From Janibacter sp. CX7 (lineage in GTDB: Bacteria; Actinomycetota; Actinomycetes; Actinomycetales; Dermatophilaceae), in the NCBI RefSeq assembly GCF_024362365.1, contig NZ_CP101464.1:2294001-2358000 (forward strand): a stretch of 64,000 nucleotides of DNA, in the 5' to 3' direction. The position numbers were made by a program, and so were the translations under genes. Position 1 is the stretch's first letter. Each line of letters begins with the position of its first letter. The notes beneath the pieces are model-generated. The model had not been told where the DNA came from. It saw nothing but the letters and a program-made list of their open reading frames with translations, and searched no databases. This document shows positions 60,772 to 64,000 of this stretch, one piece after another.

Positions 60772-61065
60772 TCAGCCGGGCAGGGCCCCGCCGCCGGTCG
60801 AGCCGTCGGCCTTCGGTTCCGTGTCGGCCTTGGGGGCCGAGTCCGCCTTGGGCTCCGCCTTCTTCCCCTCCGGCAGGCCGAGCTTGTCCTCGACGAAGTC
60901 GCCGGCCTTGTCGATGATCGACGTGAACTTGCCGCCGGTGCGCTTGTCGACGGCCTCCTGGACCTTGTCGATCGCACCGCGCGCCTGGTCGGGGTGGTCC
61001 CGGGCCGCGTCGCGCGCCTTGTCGACGTACTCGCCGCCGTTGAACTGCTGCGGGCTGTTGCTCAT
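60772..61065 (-). CDS. MT0933-like antitoxin-family small protein
   Basis: The 97-residue acidic protein resembles the MT0933/Rv0909 family (PF14013) annotated as antitoxin: YVDKARDAARDHPDQARGAIDKVQEAVDKRTGGKFTSIIDKAGDFVEDKLG, then a low-complexity tail with three repeats of PKAD (EPKAD, APKAD, EPKAD). No toxin gene lies next to it. GGAG lies 6 nt before the ATG. The protein may be a general stress-type disordered protein rather than an antitoxin. Convergent with the MFS gene. Confidence 0.8.
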   Translation of the reverse strand: MSNSPQQFNGGEYVDKARDAARDHPDQARGAIDKVQEAVDKRTGGKFTSIIDKAGDFVEDKLGLPEGKKAEPKADSAPKADTEPKADGSTGGGALPG

Positions 61066-61144
61066 CCTCGGCTCCTTCGTCGCGGGCCGCGGATCGGCCC
61101 CCTTCGACCCTAGCGGCGCACCGATGCCAGCGCGCCGGCTGCGC

Positions 61145-62560
61145 TCACTCCCCGTGCAGGGGGTGCAGCCGTCGGGCTGCCTCGGCGAGGGTGCCGGTGA
61201 GCGAGGGGTAGACGGTGAAGGTCGAGGCGACCTGGTCGACGGAGAGCCTGTTCTGCACGGCGATGGCCACGGGGAAGATCAGCTCCGAGGCGCGCGGCGC
61301 GACGACGACCCCGCCGAGCAGCGTGCCGGTCCCCCGGTAGGCGAAGAGCTTGACGAAGCCCTCCTCGATGCCGAGCATCTTGGCCCGCGGGTTGCGCGAG
61401 AGCGGCATCATCACGGCCTCCACGTCGGAGTTGTCGGCCGCGTCGGCGGCGCTCATGCCGACCGTCGCGATCTCGGGATCGGTGAAGACATTGGCCGACA
61501 CCGCCGAGAGCCGAAGGGGGGTCACCGCGTCGCCCAGAGCGTGCGCCATGGCCGTGCGGCCCTGCATCGCCGCGACGGAGGCGAGCGCGAAGACGCCGGT
61601 GCAGTCGCCCGCCGCGTAGATGCCGCGGACCGAGGTCCGCGAGACACGGTCGGTGACGATGTGGCCGGAGTCGCTGAGCTCGACGCCGACCTCCTCGAGA
61701 CCGATGTCGCGGGTGTTGGGCACGGCGCCGACGGCGATGAGCACGTGGCTGCCCTCGACCTCACGGCCGTCCTCGAGGGTGACGACGACGCCGTCGCCGC
61801 GCCGCTCGGCGGAGGCCATGCGCGAGCGGTTGAGCACCGTCATGCCCCGGCGGCGGAAGACGTCCTCGATGACCGCGGCCGCGTCCTGGTCCTCGCCCGG
61901 CAGGACGAGCTCGCGCGAGGAGATCAACGTGACGTCGGTGCCCAGGCCGAGGTAGGCCTGCGCGAGCTCGGCGCCGGTGACGCCCGAGCCGACGACGATG
62001 AGCTTGTCGGGGATCTCGGGCAGCTCGTAGATCTGCTGCCAGGTGAGGATCCGCTCACCGTCGGGCTGCGCCGTCGGCAGCACCCGCGGGGTGGCGCCCG
62101 TGCTCAGCAGGACGACGTCGGCGGCGATCGTCTCGGTGCCCCCGTCGGGACCCTCGACGACGACCTCGCTCGGCGAGGCGAGCCGGCCGGTGCCGGGCAC
62201 GACCCGCACCCCGACCTCCTGCAGCCGGGCGGTGATGTCGGCGGACTGCGCGGCCGCGAGGTTGCGCACCCGGCGGTTGATCGCGTCGAGCTCGGCGACC
62301 GTCTCGGTCGCGACGTCGCCCTCGTGGTCCTCGAGGTGCACGCCGAGGTCGGAGGCGGTCTCGATGCCGCCGAGGTAGTCGGCCGTCGCGATGAGGGTCT
62401 TGCTCGGGACGCAGTCGGTGAGCACCGCGGCCCCGCCGATGCCGTCCCGGTCGACGACGGTGACCGACGCCCCCAGGTGCGCGGCCACGAGGGCCGCCTC
62501 GTAGCCGCCCGGGCCGCCGCCGAGGATCACAACAGAGTTCGTTCGAGTCACGCCTCCCAT
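61145..62560 (-). CDS. lpdA: NAD(P)H-quinone dehydrogenase, LpdA type (flavoprotein disulfide reductase family)
   Basis: The 471-residue protein has FAD loop VVILGGGPGGYEAALVAAHLGASV, then GGAAVLTDCVPSKTLIATADYL, where the first redox cysteine is replaced (AVLTDC), as in mycobacterial LpdA, which reduces quinones. The NAD loop is LIVVGSGVTGAELAQAYLGLG; RGIYAAGDCTGVFALASVAAMQGR binds FAD. The dimer domain lacks the catalytic His-Glu pair. ATG 62560 or GTG 62551 are possible; 62560 is chosen, as a GGAGG overlapping GTG 62551 is too close. Divergent from punA through overlapping -10 boxes, in the same region as Rv3303c-Rv3307. Confidence 0.9.
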   Translation of the reverse strand: MGGVTRTNSVVILGGGPGGYEAALVAAHLGASVTVVDRDGIGGAAVLTDCVPSKTLIATADYLGGIETASDLGVHLEDHEGDVATETVAELDAINRRVRNLAAAQSADITARLQEVGVRVVPGTGRLASPSEVVVEGPDGGTETIAADVVLLSTGATPRVLPTAQPDGERILTWQQIYELPEIPDKLIVVGSGVTGAELAQAYLGLGTDVTLISSRELVLPGEDQDAAAVIEDVFRRRGMTVLNRSRMASAERRGDGVVVTLEDGREVEGSHVLIAVGAVPNTRDIGLEEVGVELSDSGHIVTDRVSRTSVRGIYAAGDCTGVFALASVAAMQGRTAMAHALGDAVTPLRLSAVSANVFTDPEIATVGMSAADAADNSDVEAVMMPLSRNPRAKMLGIEEGFVKLFAYRGTGTLLGGVVVAPRASELIFPVAIAVQNRLSVDQVASTFTVYPSLTGTLAEAARRLHPLHGE

Positions 62561-62573
62561 CCAACCACCCTTG

Positions 62574-62581
62574 TAGATTGC
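62574..62581. promoter_or_regulatory. Overlapping divergent -10 boxes for lpdA and punA
   Basis: TAGATT (62574-62579) ends 6 nt before GTG 62586 on the plus strand. CAATCT (complement of 62576-62581) lies on the minus strand, with a predicted short leader before lpdA. They share four bases. Confidence 0.5.
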
Positions 62582-62585
62582 GCCT

Positions 62586-63404
62586 GTGACCCAGACCGCT
62601 GACACCCAGGACCCCTTCGCCCTCGCCCGCGACGCAGCGGCCGTCATCGCCGAGCGCACCGGCGTCGCGACCCACGACGTCGCCCTCGTCCTCGGCTCCG
62701 GCTGGGGCCAGACCGCAGACCGGGTCGGCCGCACCGTCGCCACCGTCGAGCAGGCCGAGGTGCCCGGCTTCACCGCGGCGGCCGTCGCCGGCCACTCCGG
62801 GCAGCTGCGCTCCGTCGAGATCGCCGACACCGGCCGCCGGGCGCTCGTCTTCGGCACCCGCACGCACTTCTACGAAGGGCGTGGCGTGCGCGCCGTCGTC
62901 CACGCGGTGCGCACGGCGGCGGCCGCCGGCTGCCGCGCGATCGTCCTCACCAACGGCTGCGGCGGGCTGCGGCCGAAGTGGGGCCCGGGCACCCCGGTCC
63001 TCATCAGCGACCACATCAACCTCACGGCGACCTCGCCGATCGAGGGCGCCAACTTCGTCGACCTCACCGACCTCTACTCCCCCCGCCTGCGCGAGCTGGC
63101 CCGCGAGGTCGACGCCGACCTCGACGAGGGCGTCTACGCGCAGTTCCGCGGACCGCACTACGAGACCCCCGCCGAGGTGCGCATGGCCGGCATCCTCGGC
63201 GCCGACCTCGTCGGCATGTCGACGACGCTCGAGGCGATCGCCGCCCGCGAGGCCGGGCTCGAGGTCCTCGGCGTCTCGCTCGTCACCAATGCCGCCGCCG
63301 GCATCAGCGAGACCCCGCTGGCGCACGACGAGGTCGTCGCCGCCGGTCAGGCCGCTGCCGAGCGGTGCGGCACCCTCCTCGCCAGCATCGTCGCCAAGAT
63401 CTGA
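62586..63404 (+). CDS. punA: Purine-nucleoside phosphorylase
   Basis: The 272-residue PNP-I enzyme has [125 protein letters not shown]. It splits purine nucleosides with phosphate in salvage. Start GTG 62586 is leaderless from TAGATT. The phosphosugar mutase gene follows after 8 bp, which could use the ribose-1-phosphate product; the pair is conserved in mycobacteria. Confidence 0.94.
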   Translation: MTQTADTQDPFALARDAAAVIAERTGVATHDVALVLGSGWGQTADRVGRTVATVEQAEVPGFTAAAVAGHSGQLRSVEIADTGRRALVFGTRTHFYEGRGVRAVVHAVRTAAAAGCRAIVLTNGCGGLRPKWGPGTPVLISDHINLTATSPIEGANFVDLTDLYSPRLRELAREVDADLDEGVYAQFRGPHYETPAEVRMAGILGADLVGMSTTLEAIAAREAGLEVLGVSLVTNAAAGISETPLAHDEVVAAGQAAAERCGTLLASIVAKI

Positions 63405-63412
63405 GGACGCCC

Positions 63413-64000
63413 ATGAGCTACACCTCCCGCCACGCCGCCGACGTCTCCGACGACCTGCTCACCGCCGCGCGCGAGTGGGCTGCCGACGACCCCGACCCGG
63501 CGACCCGGGGGGAGCTCCTGACGGTCGTCTCCGCTGCCGAAGGGGGGAACCCGGCCGCCGTCGCCGACCTCGCCGACCGCTTCACCGGGCTGCTCCAGTT
63601 CGGCACCGCCGGCCTGCGCGGCGCCCTCGGCGCCGGCCCCCATCGCATGAACCGGGCCGTCGTCATCCGCGCCGCCGCGGGCCTCGTGGCCCACCTGCAG
63701 GAGGCGAGCTCCGCTCCCTTCGTCGTCATCGGCCGCGACGCGCGGTACAACTCCGACGCTTTTGCCATCGACACGGCGGCGGTCGTCACCGCCGCCGGCG
63801 GGCGCGCGGTGCTGCTGCCGGAGCCGCTGCCGACGCCGGTGCTCGCCTTCGCCATCCGGCACCTCGGCGCCGACGCGGGCGTCATGGTCACGGCCAGCCA
63901 CAACCCGCCTCAGGACAACGGCTACAAGGTCTACCTCGGCGACGGCAGCCAGATCGTGCCGCCGAGCGATGCGCAGATCGCGGCGAAGATCGACCAGGTC
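63413..64000 (+). CDS. Phospho-sugar mutase (PmmB/PgcA-like), N-terminal part
   Basis: The first 196 codons are present and the frame runs off the edge. Motifs are [21 protein letters not shown] (substrate loop), [40 protein letters not shown] and the catalytic serine [20 protein letters not shown]. This is the alpha-phosphohexomutase superfamily, phosphoglucomutase/phosphomannomutase class II, or phosphopentomutase in this context. AGGA lies 6 nt before ATG 63413. Follows punA, so ribose-1-phosphate to ribose-5-phosphate conversion is a possible role. Confidence 0.9.
   Translation, partial: MSYTSRHAADVSDDLLTAAREWAADDPDPATRGELLTVVSAAEGGNPAAVADLADRFTGLLQFGTAGLRGALGAGPHRMNRAVVIRAAAGLVAHLQEASSAPFVVIGRDARYNSDAFAIDTAAVVTAAGGRAVLLPEPLPTPVLAFAIRHLGADAGVMVTASHNPPQDNGYKVYLGDGSQIVPPSDAQIAAKIDQV

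Noticed and set aside
60772-61065. A toxin-antitoxin module around the MT0933-like gene
   Set aside because: No neighbouring small toxin frame is present; the flanking genes are an MFS transporter and lpdA.

Overview
The window is high-GC chromosomal DNA (roughly 72 percent G+C by eye) from an actinobacterium. A WhiB2-type regulator, class F sortase, TIGR02569 and TIGR03089 proteins, an AccD5/AccE/AccA3 acyl-CoA carboxylase and LCP/SpoIID-CWB2 envelope proteins all point there. Gene content and the style of the dispersed palindromes suggest a Micrococcales member near Intrasporangiaceae (Janibacter/Knoellia-like); genus is a guess. From memory, the backbone order (whiB2, cofD/fbiA, LCP, TIGR03089, fadE25, purE-purK, gtrA, birA, accD5-accE, maf, accA3, lpdA, punA, pmmB) follows Mycobacterium tuberculosis Rv3260c to Rv3308, so most of the window is conserved core with lineage-specific genes inserted.

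Layout. 1-3.7 kb: glycosyltransferase (partial), whiB2, a short CofD-like gene, an AlkA-like glycosylase, TIGR02569. 3.8-9.8 kb: minus-strand surface-glycan operon (GT-C-like membrane protein, GT4 fusion, UPF0104 flippase-like protein, methyltransferase). 9.8-18.7 kb: TIGR03089, a secreted peptidoglycan-binding hydrolase, scoAB, SpoIID-CWB2, GT2, LCP. 18.8-24 kb: lutABC, 3-hydroxyacyl-CoA dehydrogenase, acyl-CoA dehydrogenase. 24-28 kb: ugd, CoA-binding protein, purEK, gtrA. 28-34 kb: two-component pair, class III cyclase, birA, accD5-accE. 34-43 kb: DUF559 gene flanked by 40-bp palindromes, MOSC, RNase HI, methyltransferase, antiporter with a UBP zinc finger, DUF885, lipoprotein, lipase. 43-50 kb: maf, subtilase, a MerR-controlled acyl-CoA dehydrogenase/carboxylase-beta operon, a sortase F with a candidate substrate. 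50-57 kb: PfkB kinase, MoxR/VWA pair, two-component system whose kinase is fused in frame to a DUF4153/DUF4173-like membrane protein. 57-64 kb: accA3, MFS fusion, MT0933-like protein, lpdA, punA, phosphosugar mutase (partial). I saw no rRNA, tRNA, CRISPR array, transposase or prophage.

Three sequence-level signals run across the window. First, the octamer CCCCTTCG (either strand) occurs 58 times by hand count against about 5-6 expected from composition, in genes and gaps and in both orientations. Second, several families of short palindromes are scattered between and even inside genes; two of them lie in frame in coding sequence. Third, about twenty genes have a TAnnnT-like -10 box ending 6-7 nt before the start codon, which indicates leaderless transcription and was used here to choose starts; several divergent pairs share overlapping -10 boxes.

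Functionally the window combines acyl-CoA carboxylation (AccD5, AccE, AccA3, BirA and a second beta subunit), beta-oxidation and ketone-body use, lactate oxidation, purine synthesis and salvage, and many envelope and secreted proteins. Three secreted hydrolase genes carry OmpR-type direct-repeat boxes resembling MtrA/PhoP sites upstream.
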